In this document: in pieces, positions 1-12,187 of the stretch
How the letters are laid out: every line of letters begins with the position of its first letter
Position numbering within the stretch: position 1 is the first letter of the stretch
Source: Sistotremastrum niveocremeum HHB9708
Taxonomy: Eukaryota; Basidiomycota; Agaricomycetes; Sistotremastrales; Sistotremastraceae
DNA length: 64,000 bases
Reading direction: 5' to 3'
NCBI GenBank assembly: GCA_001630475.1
Contig: KV419462.1
Coordinates: forward strand, 1-64,000
Made by a program: the position numbers and the translations under genes
The notes under the pieces: generated by a model
Told to the model about the DNA's origin: nothing
The model's input: only the letters and a program-made list of their open reading frames with translations
Databases searched by the model: none

Positions 1-598
1 CCGACCAGGCTTCGCGCTCCCTGATCCCAGAGGCCAAGCACGACCAAACAGCCAAATAGGAGCACACATCGACGCCAAACAGCCCCAAATACGGATCCAC
101 GCCGCGACAAACTTGCAATGAACATGCTTGCTTGCAGAGCCTATGGATAACGAAAGCGCCTGTACTTCACAAGCTAACATAGTGGCTAATAATGATATTA
201 TAATGTAGTCAAAGTTCCCAAAAAGCCTCAGATTCATAGCGATGTGATGTTTGGATAACGCTGAGTGTCCTGTACTCACTCACAGATGAGTGAAGACCCG
301 TCGACGGTCTCGAAAACTACAGTCTCATTCGATTCAGTGATGATAGGCGTGGTTCGGAACTCTCACAACGAGATCTCGAGACTGTACCGGGACAGAAAAG
401 CGAAGGGCGGCTCGTGGCAAACACAATCCAGCACCTCACCTGGCCTAGAAGATTCATGCACACACACGTGGCGACGCCAGCAACCCAATCAGACTGAGAC
501 TAGCTTTTGTAAAAATTCAGAGACTTGAATGAGCCAGAGATCATTCAAGAAAGCGTGTCCGAGACCAGGTTCGTCCAGCGACCTTGACGGAGAGATTA
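1..598. other. Left edge, no gene assigned
   Basis: No reading frame here resembles a known family. A frame of about 87 codons at 265-528 begins with ATG but is Ser/Thr-rich with no visible domain and no clear splice partners. Downstream exons of the F-box-like fragment at 599-1604 could extend into this part, but I could not join them. The extreme left end may belong to a gene outside the window. Confidence 0.5.
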
Positions 599-1604
599 TC
601 AGTGATAGATGAGGCGAAGTGCAGCCTGTATGAGAGCAGCCAAAATCAATAGTAGCTGAATGTCACAAATAGTCGATTCAAAAACTCGGCCAGGAATACA
701 TTTTCCAGAGTATATCCGAGAGCCTTGGTGGTTCCATGCAGTAACCCGACGTGAACGCGTGTGTCGGTGGGGAGGCCAACGTGAGAGGATGTGGCTTACG
801 TAGTTACTTGGCGTGTTCTCTAGACTAGATTTCTGGCGATTCGGGAGTTGAATGGAAAGCTCACCGTTTGCTTCACCTACCCTCTGTTCACCGATGAGCA
901 AGACTTTCTCTAGCTGAGTCATGCTTTGTAGAACAGTGACTTACGTCTTTCCCACAGCCTGGGTGACCAAAATTTCCAGGTGTGTGAGTGTGGAGATGTG
1001 GTGGAGATGTTTGAAGGGCCCGCGATGGATGGCAGCGTCTGGAAGGCGTGGGGCGTTGTCGGCAACCATTCGATGGACGTTATCCACTCTATCGCCAAGA
1101 TATGATTTCAGGGTTGTGAGGCGCAGGGCGGGGGTGGTTGCAATGGCGTTGGCGAGAGATCCGATGCATTTGTCGTCGGCGATCGTTGCGTCCATATAGT
1201 ACCTTCTGCCGATGTTGTCTGCAAGAAACTTTGCGTAACGAGCGAGTGTGGGACGAGTGGCAGCCGAGCCTTCGACATTCGTATTGAAGAATACTGCCAG
1301 CTCGCAGTCTTTAGAGCGGGCGTGATAGGCTAACAGGACAGATTCTGGCCAATCAAGATGGACCGTGCTCCATAACTGGCCACACTCGAGGACGACCTTG
1401 TTGAGTTGCCGATTCCTTAGCCCGATTCCTTAGCGAATTATTCATGTTCAAGGCCTTTAAATAATCGTGGATGCTCAGAACTCACATCAATCGCATCCCC
1501 TCGAGATATCTCAAGTACTCGTGCGATTCCCCAAGGTGGCTGTCCTCGAAAACCCATTGGAGAATTTCTGACTTAATCTCGTCGTGGCAGCCAAGAAAAG
1601 ACAT
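599..1604 (-). CDS. F-box-like protein fragment, probably degraded
   Basis: On the minus strand the segment from about 1400 to 945 reads through a pattern typical of basidiomycete F-box families: the line LWSTVHLDWPESVLLAYHAR (about 1370-1310) followed by a block ending in LEILVTQAVGKT. An upstream exon starting at ATG 1604 (MSFLGCHDEIKSEI) ends at a GTGAGT donor near 1490, and a GTAAGT donor lies near 930. The F-box helix pair that should come first is not visible, and the C-terminal leucine-rich part cannot be followed cleanly below 900. I infer a truncated or decaying relative of the F-box proteins abundant in mushroom genomes. Any role as a ubiquitin-ligase adaptor is inferred only from the family. 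Confidence 0.4.
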
Positions 1605-2619
1605 GATTCAGAGCAGCGGTCGATGTTGCTTGTGATGAATGTCTGAACCGAGAAAGCGATGAAGCTGACGCGAACCAAGTTCAACCAGCCTCAGGCTGAG
1701 TGCGTCAGGTGTTGGGCGTGGGCGCTTACTAGGAACGCGTAGCCGGAGTTATCGGCGCTTCCATGCCGTTCCTAAGCGAAATGTATATACGGGCAGCATA
1801 CTTGAGCATACGCTAAGTTCGACTGGCAGAAGAATTCTCGACGTGGATAAAATGCTGAAATTCATATCTTATACAGTTGGAGCCGCTTTAAAGCGACCTT
1901 TCCCACGGCGTTTCAGCCCGACCCCGACTACATTTTCCTCGAACCTCCCAGGGTTCCGGAAACCATTTAGACGTGTTCTAATACGTCCTAGCTACCGCCC
2001 TATCTCGCCACTTTTTGCTAATTCTGAGTTTGAAAATTGGCCTCGGTTCCCAAGTGGGATTACATATGGGGGATAACGGGGATAAGGGCGAAAATAATAG
2101 ATAAATGAATTAAATATTATTATTTTTAGCCGAGAGATAAATAAATGTAAATAGTCTCGATATTCATTACAATTTATGTGAGGGATATGACGCATCACTC
2201 AATGTAATATCAAGCGGATCACCAATGGTAACTGTCAGGACAGCCTGGAACCATGGTCCAATGGCTTGAATAGTATTTTAATTAATATATATATTATTTT
2301 TCCGGTGCTCAGCCCGAGTGGGACTTACGTAAGCATCGGGCCCTTATCGGAGATTTCATTTTTATGAGCAAACGGGTAGGTTTCCTTCCTAAAAATAATT
2401 GGGACCGAAATCCGGTCAAAACTGGGCCGTGTCCTGACGTGCCTACTATAAATGGCTCCAACTGTATCCCTGAGAGAAGTAAGTCTCATGCATCGCGTCT
2501 TGCGAATTTTTGAATATTTTTGTGCATCATTCGAGTGACGTCACATCTGACTAGATCATCTCGCCCAGGAATTCGTGACAGGGACACCATCAATCTGCAT
2601 CTTACCCTCAACCACAACA
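1605..2619. other. Intergenic, AT-rich patch
   Basis: About 1 kb without a supportable gene. A 77-codon frame at 1843-2076 has no recognisable features. The stretch 2081-2310 is strongly AT-rich compared with the surroundings and is bounded by a 9-base inverted repeat (2081-2089 and 2340-2348). A 10-base palindrome, CTTACGTAAG, sits at 2324-2333. The right part must hold the promoter of the RRM gene that starts at 2620. Confidence 0.5.
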
Positions 2620-3812
2620 ATGACCACCACATATCCAGTCGTCGTACGTTCCTCTGTCTTTTCCGAACATCACCCAGTTGACGACGACGATAGGTGTCTG
2701 ATATCGCCCCTACAACCACCGCTGATCATCTCAAAGACTTCTTCACGTTCGTCTCCTCCTAATTTCTGTCTTTTATTGGTACTGATTCTATTATAGATTC
2801 TGCGGAAGGTACATTCTCTTCCTATATGTTGTTTTGATTCACGATCTGACCAATTGAACGTAGGATCTCATCGATCGATTATGTACAGGGCAACAAGACT
2901 GCTACGGTCCATTTTGAGAAAGCGTCAGCTGCAAAGACTGCCTTGATGTTGCATGGTGGAACGCTCGATGGGTCGCATATATCAGGTACCTTGCCTCTCC
3001 TCTCTCTCACTTCTCGATGGATCGCTAACGACGCATAGTGACAAGCGAAGCGGTCCACCCAGATGAAGATCCCACCACTCATGAATCCGAGCACGATGGA
3101 CCAATCGAGCAGTCTGATAAACCTCGCGCAGGAAGTACGTCGCCTTCCTTTCCTCCCTATCCATGAAAATTAAGAATTGTATGCAGTCGCTGCTGAGTAT
3201 CTGGCGAAGGGTTACGTTCTCTCAGACCACGTCTTGCAACGTGCGATCGATCTCGACAGTATGTCCCTTTCCTCTCTTCCCCCTCCCGCTTGATCTCTCT
3301 TCCCCGTCCCTGTGATTACATGAATTACGACTGACACCGCCAACAGACAAGAACGGAATCTCGAAACGCTTCCTAACATACTGGAATTCCCTCGACAACA
3401 CCCTCGGCACCAAACTGATCGGCGAGAATCAAACCCTCTCCGGAAAAGTCTCTCAGCATTATGGTACTGCTGTATCGCAGGCGAGAGCTGTCGATGAACA
3501 GAGAGGAATCTCGAGGCAGGCTTCTGACGTACGTGTTCTTCAATTGAAACCTCGCAGGGAGCTGATGATGCTGATTATGATATGTAGTATTATTCGAAAG
3601 CGATAAGCTCCCCCTTCGGGCATCGTGTCCATGCGTTCTACACTAGCACTTCAAAACAGGTATTCGATATACATGAAGAAGCGAGGAGGATTGCAGAGTC
3701 GCATAAAGCTGCGCAGGGCGGTGCACCTGCTCCTGGGGCACCTCCTGCGTCGAGTGGGCCGGGTGAGGGGTTGCCGGATCCGAGTACACAGGCTGCGCCT
3801 ACTGTTGTGTAG
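2620..3812 (+). CDS. vip1: Vip1-type RRM protein
   Basis: A spliced gene encoding an N-terminal RNA-recognition motif followed by a helical region and a Pro/Gly-rich tail. Exon 1 gives MTTTYPVVV. After short introns the frame continues with SDIAPTTTADHLKDFFTFCG, then SSIDYVQGNKTATVHFE, which supplies the two RNP-like strands. The middle contains YLAKGYVLSDHVLQRAIDLD and NSLDNTLGTKLI, then a stretch that repeatedly mentions the C-terminal helix seen in fission-yeast Vip1 relatives, ending APTVV-stop. The start is the first ATG before the RRM. The product probably binds RNA or acts as an actin-cytoskeleton/p53-related factor, as proposed for Vip1, but its biochemical role is poorly known. The gene converges with the DUF2235 gene, 382 bases away. 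Confidence 0.85.
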
Positions 3813-4194
3813 AGCATCGAGAGGTGAAGAAACTACGAAATGAACTCATGTAATAGTGTAGGATATGAACCGGCTTTTGGAATGAAATTGGACTTGTACA
3901 CACGTATTGCGATTGCGAGAATGATATGGTATGAGATTATAGGTATCGTAAACCAGGATGTATGCGTGCGTGCGGCGTCGTAGACAGAATCGTGATCGTA
4001 ACCTTAACCAGAACCGTGATCGAAAGCGACAGCGAACGTAACTAGAACCGGGACCATGATTGAAAGCAAAAACGAGAATGAAAATTGAACGATGAAGTGA
4101 AAAATGAAGATTGAAAAGTCCAATGAAATGAATGATCGAAAGCCAATGAAATATGCAGATCTTCTCCAGCGTCTTCAGATCCGTGAAATCCGTA
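3813..4194. other. Convergent intergenic region
   Basis: This region separates the 3' ends of the RRM gene and the DUF2235 gene. It has a purine-rich run with loosely repeated GAAAATGAA and GAACCGTGATCG-like words (about 3980-4120), which open a long but featureless frame on the minus strand. It probably holds 3' UTRs and terminators for both genes. Confidence 0.5.
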
Positions 4195-6770
4195 TTAATC
4201 AACCCTAGAATCCCATCATCACCCACCGAGCAAAAGGAAAAGAAAGACGAAAGACGTACCAAACGATATGTCTCGGATGTAATCCCCTCGCTTTAGGTGT
4301 ATACCCCATTGCGTCCATTCGCATTTTCACGCTTCGGTGAACGTGGATTTCTTCGAGGTGATCGGGTACTTGTCGGGCGCGGCCTAGATTTATTCTATTT
4401 AGAGGATTAGCAAGGAACGACGAACAAAGACGAGGAGGAATGAAGATGAAGAAAGAAAAGGGAGAGAGACAGAGAAGAGAATGGGAGAATGGGAAAAGAG
4501 GAGAAGACGTACAACAAACTATCATACCAAGCCTTATCCTTCGCCCTCTGCTTCCGATCCTTAACCGGCAAAAACTCCAAAATCCACCAAAGAGGCCTAA
4601 TAGCAAGCTGATCAAACATCGGACTCAACGCGCTCGCCAAATCAGGATGATCGAAATCATAGCCTAATTTACTAGTGGGCATAGGACGCGGAACTATCAC
4701 TTCCGGGAACAAGTTTTCGGGCTCGAGTCCGATTTCGAGGAGGGCGTCGATGTCGAATAGGATGCCTGTGTTTGAGCGGAAACATTCGCGGACCATCCAT
4801 CGGAGCGGCACTTGGGCGAGTGTGAAGGGCGTTTCGTTTGGTGTGCTGCCTCCGCCGACGTCGCACTGTTATTGATAGAATGTGTGAGTGTGAGTATGTG
4901 AGAAGGGGTTGGGGAGGGGGACGTACGTGACAGCCTGCGAACCAGACTTCTTTAACATCTGTTTCGGAGAAACCTGATTCGCGCCATCGATCGGCTTTAC
5001 GGTACCCTTTGGACGTTCCATGGCCTTCTCGCGATTCGTGACCGTGTCGAATAGTCTTCAGCTTGTCCTCTGGTCTGTCACCCAGATTATCTTGACCGTG
5101 CGTCGGTTGATGCCAGTAATTTGCCTGAAAGATTATCAGTCGACGTTCGGGATTGTAGAGGACGCGTACTTTAAATCTGGATCGACGTTCATCGAGGGCG
5201 AGAGCGTGTCTGAAAGTCCGTATAGCATAATTTGAGGCGGTGAATGGTAAAGTGTAGCCGAAGAAGCCGACAGAGGCGACTGTATCGAAAACTCCAAGGA
5301 AATCAATATCTACGTCGACCGAAAAGGTCTTTTTAAACCCTTTGCTCTGAAAAATAATGAGACGATATCCTGCACACTAGAACGGTGACATGTACCATTT
5401 CCCAGCCCATTGGACTGTTGTCTTTGTACATTTGCCATGCAAAAGGAACTTGTTGCAAATTGCAAGCCGGAATCAATCCAACCTGTCGGTCCGCGATCAG
5501 CCTCGCTTGACATTTCATGATGTCATAATTACGCACTTTATGCAGCATTCCTGCCAGAGCTCGCGCAGTGTATGCTCCTCGGGAAAAGCCAAACATGCAA
5601 ATCTTGTCACCCGCTTCATAGTTTTCCATCACTAAAAGATCACAGGCTGTCAGATCGCATAAACGCACGGAACTCATGGAACGAGCTTACAAAACTCGTA
5701 GCCTTCTTTAACCTGCACGATAATTGAGTTCACAGGTTCGGATGTCAAGTCGTGAAAAAAGAACGTACATGTCGGTCTAGGTACCTGAGATCGTACCGCG
5801 TTCAGAAGGCGCTTGACTTGTAAAATGAAGACTTACCACGCCACGGCATCGTCCAGGATCTTGACCACGCTATAAGGAGGTAAGGAGTTAAAGGGTTTCA
5901 TCGAATGCAGGAAGGTTATTCTCACGTGGTCATTCCCGGCAGCTGCAGACCAGGCCTAGATGACGCAAATATAGGTTTTGTGTCAACTCTGTGAGTTTTG
6001 CTGGGAACGTGAGGAGATCTACGCACGTTGCATACGTTCCTATCCCGGCCTTCGCGGAGACGTCAGCTCAGGAATGAGAAGACTGAGAGATCGTACCTGA
6101 TAGTAACACATCTGCACATTCTTATCGTCCTTTTTGAGTAATGCGAATAAATTGACAATGTTAGAGTTCTAGGGATGAATCGTTAGCCCAGATTGACAGA
6201 TTATAGAGTGGCAGCTACACTCACATCATTGTCAAACTGTCAATCGTGCCGCGATTTCTTAGTCATTTGCAGTGAATGCGCGGAACATGGTTACCCACCT
6301 GATCCCCTGAAACCCGCAAAATCAGCGACGGAACAACAGCGCGCGACCGACACGACGACGAGCAGAAAGAAACGCACCAGTCCCGTCAAAACATAACACC
6401 AGAGTCCTCTGTCTCCCGACCATAATGGGAGGCAGACACGTCGCATCGGATTCGTACACAGTGGCCTGGCGCTTTGGCTGCTTCCTGCTTCTCAGCTTGA
6501 AGCCGCCCACCGTGGCGGGGGCGCCAGAATACTCAAGGTCTTCAGTTTGGTCACCGTAGTCTACAGCAGTGACGCTAGATGATCTCACGATACCCTCAGC
6601 TCAGTACTGTATAAGGAAAATCAACGAAGCGATGGAAGAGCTCACTGGTGACTTTGACTTGACGACGTCGGCGACATTGCGTATTCGCCGTCGTCCTCTG
6701 GCGAGCTTGCGCGATCGAAGCGGACGAACATGGGCGATTCGCTGGTTGGACTTCGTTTGCGAAACGACAT
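4195..6770 (-). CDS. DUF2235 protein, Tle1-like alpha/beta hydrolase fold
   Basis: The N-terminus MSFRKRSPTSESPMF begins at ATG 6770. The catalytic region starts with RTLVLCFDGTGDQFDND and continues with NIVNLFALLKKDDKN, AGIGTYAT, then ENYEAGDKICMFGFSRGAYT, which is the nucleophile elbow (GFSRG) of the family. The C-terminal half holds PLWWILEFLPVKDRKQR and ends VHRSVKMRMDA...HIVWVD-stop. The WVD end matches fungal relatives as I remember them and sets the stop at 4195. The domain is shared with bacterial T6SS phospholipase effectors of the Tle1 family. The fungal role is unknown, and lipase activity is inference. The gene has at least ten introns and several tiny exons: 8 bases at 6299-6306, 12 bases at 6225-6236 and about 23 bases near 6025-6050. 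Confidence 0.9.
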
Positions 6771-7201
6771 TGGGTGGATGGGGGGACAAGTGGCGTTGGA
6801 ATTGGTGGGGATTTACAAAGCAGAGAAAATATAAGGAATACTGGAGGTGGGACCTTTAAGCGATGTCAGGGAACATGAGGCGCTCTCGACAGAATTAGGT
6901 CTTTGATGCTGCTCATCTCGTCGTTGACAGTTCTTCTCCGTTCTTCGGCTCCGGAAGCACGGCCGCAAACGGCATTCACAACATGCCACAACATCATAAA
7001 ATGGTTCCGTTCGCATGATAAAGAAATAGATTCTCATAATTATAGAAACAAGCAAGACAGACATGGAGTGAAATGAGACCGCGCGCTTTTGGCGCACAAG
7101 TTTTCATGAAGTCAATCAAGAGACAAAAAAAAAGGTACCTTCCCGCCGATCCCTCCTTAAGACCACAAAGCATCCCAAAGCGCAGCGCTTCCGCCGTCAA
7201 T
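6771..7201. other. Intergenic between two minus-strand genes
   Basis: This stretch holds the promoter of the DUF2235 gene and the 3' flank of the first Ppo gene. Open frames here read with no recognisable domain. I see no RNA gene or repeat. Confidence 0.5.
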
Positions 7202-10200
7202 TTACTCGTCCCATGTGACGAACAACGAACCAGGCCAGGGCGAGATGTTTCCAGTAGGATCGATGTACATGTGTTGCTTAGTTCCCAGGACGGAAGTGTC
7301 AAAGCCAGAAAGGATGCCCGCAGGAGGAGCAGCGCGACGAAGATTCTTGAGCGAGAAAATGACACGGATGACTTCGGACAAAGTATGCTGAGCATAGTCA
7401 TATCCGGGGCATCCATGGAATCCAGTGCCCTGTACCCAATCATTCGCCCACGGACGATTGGGATTGACGGTGAATGGATCAGGGAAGTCGTCGGGCTGCA
7501 TGAAAAAAATTGTCAATCGGTAAATTGAACTAAGAAAGAAGCCACGTACGTCGGTCATAGCATTGTAGTAACTGGAGAAAATAATGTCGCCGGGCGCTAT
7601 AGTGATGTCGGGGTGCTTTTCGGGGTGACTCTCCTTAATCACGTCGGAAGCAACGGCGACTCGAGAAAGACCTGGGAATTGAGGGGCCAGACGTTGCGCT
7701 TCCTTGATATATCCAATCAACAATCTCGTGGATTCGTGATCGGTGAGCTGGGACAATCTGACGATCTCCGCCTTCTCCTTCGCGTACTCGGGCTTGAGAT
7801 AGAAATCGACGACTTGAGCGCAAGCCTGAGCGTAGTTGACCGAAGATCCAACCGCCAACCCGATTACGAGTCCTGTCAAATCTTTGATCGACTTCTTCGA
7901 CTTGACCAGCTCCCTCATCCATTTATGACAAGGCTTCTCGTCGTGTCCGTTGATCCATGTATTGATCGTGTTGGCGATATAAGGCAAGCCGGACTTGGGC
8001 ATGACTTCTTTGAGCGACTCCTCGATACAAGTATTGACAATTTGCGAAGCTTGCAATGCGGTATTTCGAAGGACCCATCCGTGCTCTGCGTCGACGTCTT
8101 CGAAGACGCAAGTGAAGAGAATCATGAACATGTCGTAGGCTTCTTTCTCGGTGAAGAGTCCACGAGGATTGGCGGCGGTCTTCAAGCTGACGCCACAAAG
8201 CTGGTCGGCTGCCCAGTGCACGGAGGTCATGTTGACGACATCTTGGATGATATCGACGTAGCGGGATGAAGGACCAGAAGGAAGAGAGTAGCGGAACGAC
8301 TTGGTCTTCAAGTGGAACTGAGTTTGTTCGCGGTAATAGTTTGCATACCATTTCATCGCTTCGGGATTATCGTGAAGACCGAGAGCACGCGTGGCGAGTA
8401 AACGATCGGGATCGTGCTTCGCGGGAGTGTCGTAGATCAAGAACATGCCGACGCCTTGAGTGAGCAACTAAAAAGTAAATCAGCACGTGGATTAGAAAAG
8501 AGAAGTTGAAGACGCACGTTCATGTCGGAAGTATATGGCACCTTGTACCTGACAGGGTCATTGAAGACCTGACCGATGCCTTTGAGGGTACTGACGACCT
8601 TGGGAATGGGAGCTTGAGCAGGACGAGTGAAGTCGTATTGACTGGTCAACTTCAAAACTTTCAGGTTCTGCTGCGTCGCCGCAGGAGTGAAGAAGGCGAA
8701 CAATCCATAGGTCGAATTGTAACGATAATTCTGGGGCAAGTTTCTCAACAACAGTTTAGAGAGGGCGCTGCCGAAAGCACCGTTGTTGGGGTCGCGTTGA
8801 CAATCGTTGTAGCCCCAAGCAGTGAGATTGGCGGGAGTGAAGTCGGTTGTGAAGAAGCGATCGCCACGGACGAGGCAGATGGCATCGGCGAGAATGGCGC
8901 GCATCATTGTGAATCCACAGCAGAGACCCGATCCAGACCCAAGCGGCATGTTCTGTTCAGCTTGCAGACCGGGGTAAAGTTCGAGGAGATTAATATGCTT
9001 GTACAGGGCACGAGCAGCACCCTGGCAGAAATCTCAGCTAAGTGTTCGCCGGCGAGATCTGAGAGAAACTTACAGCAATCTCGGGATCAGGGTTCCACTC
9101 TTCGAAAGAGTCGAACTGTTTGAGGCCGAGGAAGGCACGGAACTCGTTCATCGTGCAAACTCCCCATTTCCTAGCCTGATTCATAGCCAAGATCTCGACG
9201 ATCCTCAAAACACCAGGGGTACCACGAGCACCGTATCTAGAAGCAGGGCTTTCAACGGCATCGTTCAAAAGATTGGCGATATCCTCGTCCTTGAAGGCTC
9301 CATTAGGTTGTCGGACGAGTCCAGCGAAATTCCTCTTGCGAGGATCAGGCTCAGAGTGCGTGCGAAGCTCACGGACCGCCTCTCCGAATTTCTGCAAGTC
9401 GATCGAGTCAAAGTCCTTGGTCTTGAAGACAGACTCGAAGAGATCTTCAGTCCACTTCTCGTCTTGAGGACTGATGGTAGCATGCCAGCGATAAAGCAAG
9501 TTGAATTCGACTGATACGTGGTTGCCTTCGCCACGGCCAACGTAACCATCGTCGGTCTTGATAGGGTCGAAGGGGTTCATAGACCACGATGAGCCGGTTC
9601 TGGTCAAGCCGAGGAAACCCGCGACGTAGTCACCGAAGACAACCGACATAAAGTGGCCGCAATTGATGAGGCGGGCGGTTTGGAAGATTTCCTGTGATGC
9701 GCCCGAATTTTAGTGAGTGGCGCGCGGGTAACAAATGGCAACGAACCTCGTCCTGTTGAAGAAGCGCTGGGTCATTAGGAGAGAAACTCGAGATGGGCTT
9801 CCATCTCTTGCGCTCGTTAATCGTCAACAAGTTGGCAGCGATGTAGTTGTGGTTTCTGTTGAAAATACAGAGGAGCGCGCTGACAGACGGAGGAAGGAGC
9901 CCAAGGCGCTCTTCTGAGAAGACATCAGGGTAAAGGCTACCGGTGCCGTCCTTTTGCCGAACGGCGTTCTGTGATGTTTGATCAACACCGTAAAGAGGAG
10001 AAAGATCGAGGTAAGATGAAGTGTCGTTGATGTTCATGTTGTAAGGGTTGGTGCGGAAAAGAGAGTGAGTGATGAGGGAAGCGAATGCGAAGGTGAGAGA
10101 CGAGTTGCCTCCGGGATGAGCCTCGAGTTTCCTACGTTTGAGGAGAGTATCGAAGACGAGACCAGGATCAGGGAGCTCGTGGTAGGGAATAGGAGTCTTT

Positions 10201-10718
10201 CCTGGTACGCCGCGAGCGTAAGGCTGGCCAGCGCGACCAAGGTTAGGGAAATAGTTGTTGTTGCGGCCACCATCAGCATCGCGGAATTCAGTGCCCAAGT
10301 AATTAGTAGGAGGGTGAGTGAGACTGTTGTACACTAGCACCATATCAGAAGCTGCTTAATCAATAAAATAATAAAACTCACAGTCAGCGATAGCGACGTT
10401 GTTCAATTTTTTGCTGAGATTAGAATTGGGATCGAGTCTCTGGAGAATGGTAAGACCATTCTGGAAAAGCATCTTCCTGTCATCGATGCCAACGGTGTTG
10501 GCGTGGAGAGCAGCGTCGACAAAGCCTTCGACGACCTGCGGGTCGTGGAGGATGGGATCCCCACGTTTGATCTGGGCCTGGACCTTTTCGAGGAAATTGA
10601 GGACGACGCCATGGTTGCTAGATTCAGCAGGCTCGTAGCGACCGTCAGGAGCGACGGGAAGCTTCCTGGAGGACAGATAGTCTGCAGTGAGTAGAGTAGT
10701 GACGATATTGTTGGACAT
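7202..10718 (-). CDS. ppo: Ppo-type fatty-acid dioxygenase/P450 fusion, copy 1
   Basis: A protein of roughly 1,060 residues encoded by several exons, from MSNNIVTTLLTADYLSSRKL to SLFVTWDE-stop. The N-terminal half is an animal-peroxidase-like dioxygenase. THSLFRT carries the presumed distal haem histidine, and EFNLLYRWH carries the catalytic tyrosine (YRWH) and proximal histidine. The C-terminal half is P450-like, with the helix-K motif EAQR and the haem-cysteine loop GTGFHGCPG. SSVNYAQACAQ matches the Asn-x-x-Gln pattern that Oliw and colleagues linked to hydroperoxide isomerisation in linoleate diol synthases. The family makes hydroperoxy- and dihydroxy-fatty acids from linoleate or oleate, which act as developmental oxylipins. 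The exact regiospecificity cannot be read by eye. All expected motifs are present, so the enzyme looks functional. A paralogue lies at 39853-43353. Confidence 0.93.
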
Positions 10719-10754
10719 GGTCGTCTAGAGAAAGGGGAGGAGCGGGAACAGAGA

Positions 10755-10764
10755 ATATATATAG
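10755..10764 (-). promoter_or_regulatory. TATA-like element of Ppo copy 1
   Basis: On the minus strand CTATATATATTC lies about 37-46 bases upstream of the ATG at 10718. That spacing would put transcription start only a few bases before the start codon. The position and sequence are seen, while the promoter function is inferred. Confidence 0.45.
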
Positions 10765-12187
10765 GGCGACTATTCGATGGACGGAGGCGGAGTCTAGCCG
10801 GGCGCTTGAAAGGCACGGGGATTGTGGATTGAAGCCGGAAAGGAGCTGAAGCCGATCTTCTTGCCACGTGAGTCGATCAGATTCAGGGGCCCAGAGCCTC
10901 TTATCACAACCCGAATTTCCTCATTGGACATTTATCTTCACTGCATTGTCATTATACCGAACAGTCTTGAGCATTCTGCTACCGATATCTGTCCATTTGC
11001 ACAAGGTTCAGAGTTGACGGCACAAGTCGGCAGAGTCGTCGCAGCCGCTCGTCCCGACGCTTCTCAGGAATTTGCTTCCAGAGGCTGTTCTGGCGCTATG
11101 ATTTCATATCCTATATGTCCATTCTCGTAATTGTCTGGCAGCGGAACGAGCTTCAAGCACAATATATCAGTGCCCAAGTCATAGTGCTCCAGTATATCAT
11201 CTCTCTCCGAGTCCCTCTACAGACTTGATTATACTCCCTCAAGTCAGCCATCGCATCACGAACACTCAAATTCAGATGCAAGGGTTACTCGGTTCGCTTC
11301 ACATTGGGACATGGGAATTCAGGAAGTCAGGTCGGCAGACCACAATCCAAGATGAACTTTCATCAAGTCAAGTCAATTCTCGTCAGGTTCCAGGGCAAAT
11401 CCACGCCGTCTTCCGCCGCCCCTTTCTAATTCTCTTGTTCTGTTCAAAGAATCAGCTCAGTCTAGCCCCGCGCAACCGCCTTCACAAAGTTCACTCACCA
11501 ATCACCACGTCAATCCCTACTCTCTTCCCTTCAGCATCAATTATGAACACAATCACATTCATCCGTCACCGCCCTCCGCACGCTCCATCCTCCTATCCCA
11601 ATTATGTCCTTGACCCGTACGGAAGCAACCTGTTCAATATCCCGGTCTGCCATCCGTGCGAGTACGTTGCCTGACCAAGCCTATTCAATCGATTGGGCCT
11701 TTTCGAGACGTTCAGATGTTTATGTCCCGCTTTGCCCTGCACGAATCCGCTCAGCACACAAAAATCTTCAAAAATTTGCTAGACTCACCCGCTTGAATAA
11801 ACCTGAAGGAAGCGACGTCCATCGTTTCTTCGCTCCATTGTGCGACTTGAGCTTGTACTTGTTCAGCTGCACAGCTGGACTACTCGAAAATAGTCGAATG
11901 GTGCTCCATAGCATCTTTCACCGCGTTGAGCAGCAGACTGAAGGAAGCGGACTCTGAAATCGGCAAGTCTCCAATCGGTCATTTCGGGCCGGTCTGGGGC
12001 AACTAAATATTCTTCAACAACACCTGGCTAAAAACGAAAATTATATATAGAAATGTCCATGCAGCATATCCACAGTCCATCGTCCTACACTACGGAAACA
12101 GCCATAGTCTACATATCTGAAAGAAATATAAAGACGATTACAATAACAACATTACGCCTTCGTATTCTCACCAAGTCCTTCAAATCA
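10765..12187. other. Long intergenic region with weak open frames
   Basis: About 1.4 kb between the start of the first Ppo gene and the end of the membrane-protein gene. Around 11540-11900 both strands show modest coding potential. The plus strand reads MNTITFIRHRPPHAPSSYPN then a Cys-containing stretch. The minus strand reads EQVQAQVAQWSEETMDVASF, followed by a possible GTGAGT...CAG intron. Neither shows a known domain and neither could be extended into a full gene. I annotate no gene. The region probably holds the regulatory DNA of Ppo copy 1. Confidence 0.4.

Noticed and set aside
6193-6396. Plus-strand open frame at the DUF2235 start
   Set aside because: It overlaps the antisense of exons and introns of the minus-strand gene, whose translation is conserved, so it is a shadow frame.
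7613-8269. Long plus-strand frame (218 codons)
   Set aside because: It lies antisense to the P450 exon of Ppo copy 1. The minus strand carries the known motifs, so this frame is a by-product of codon bias.
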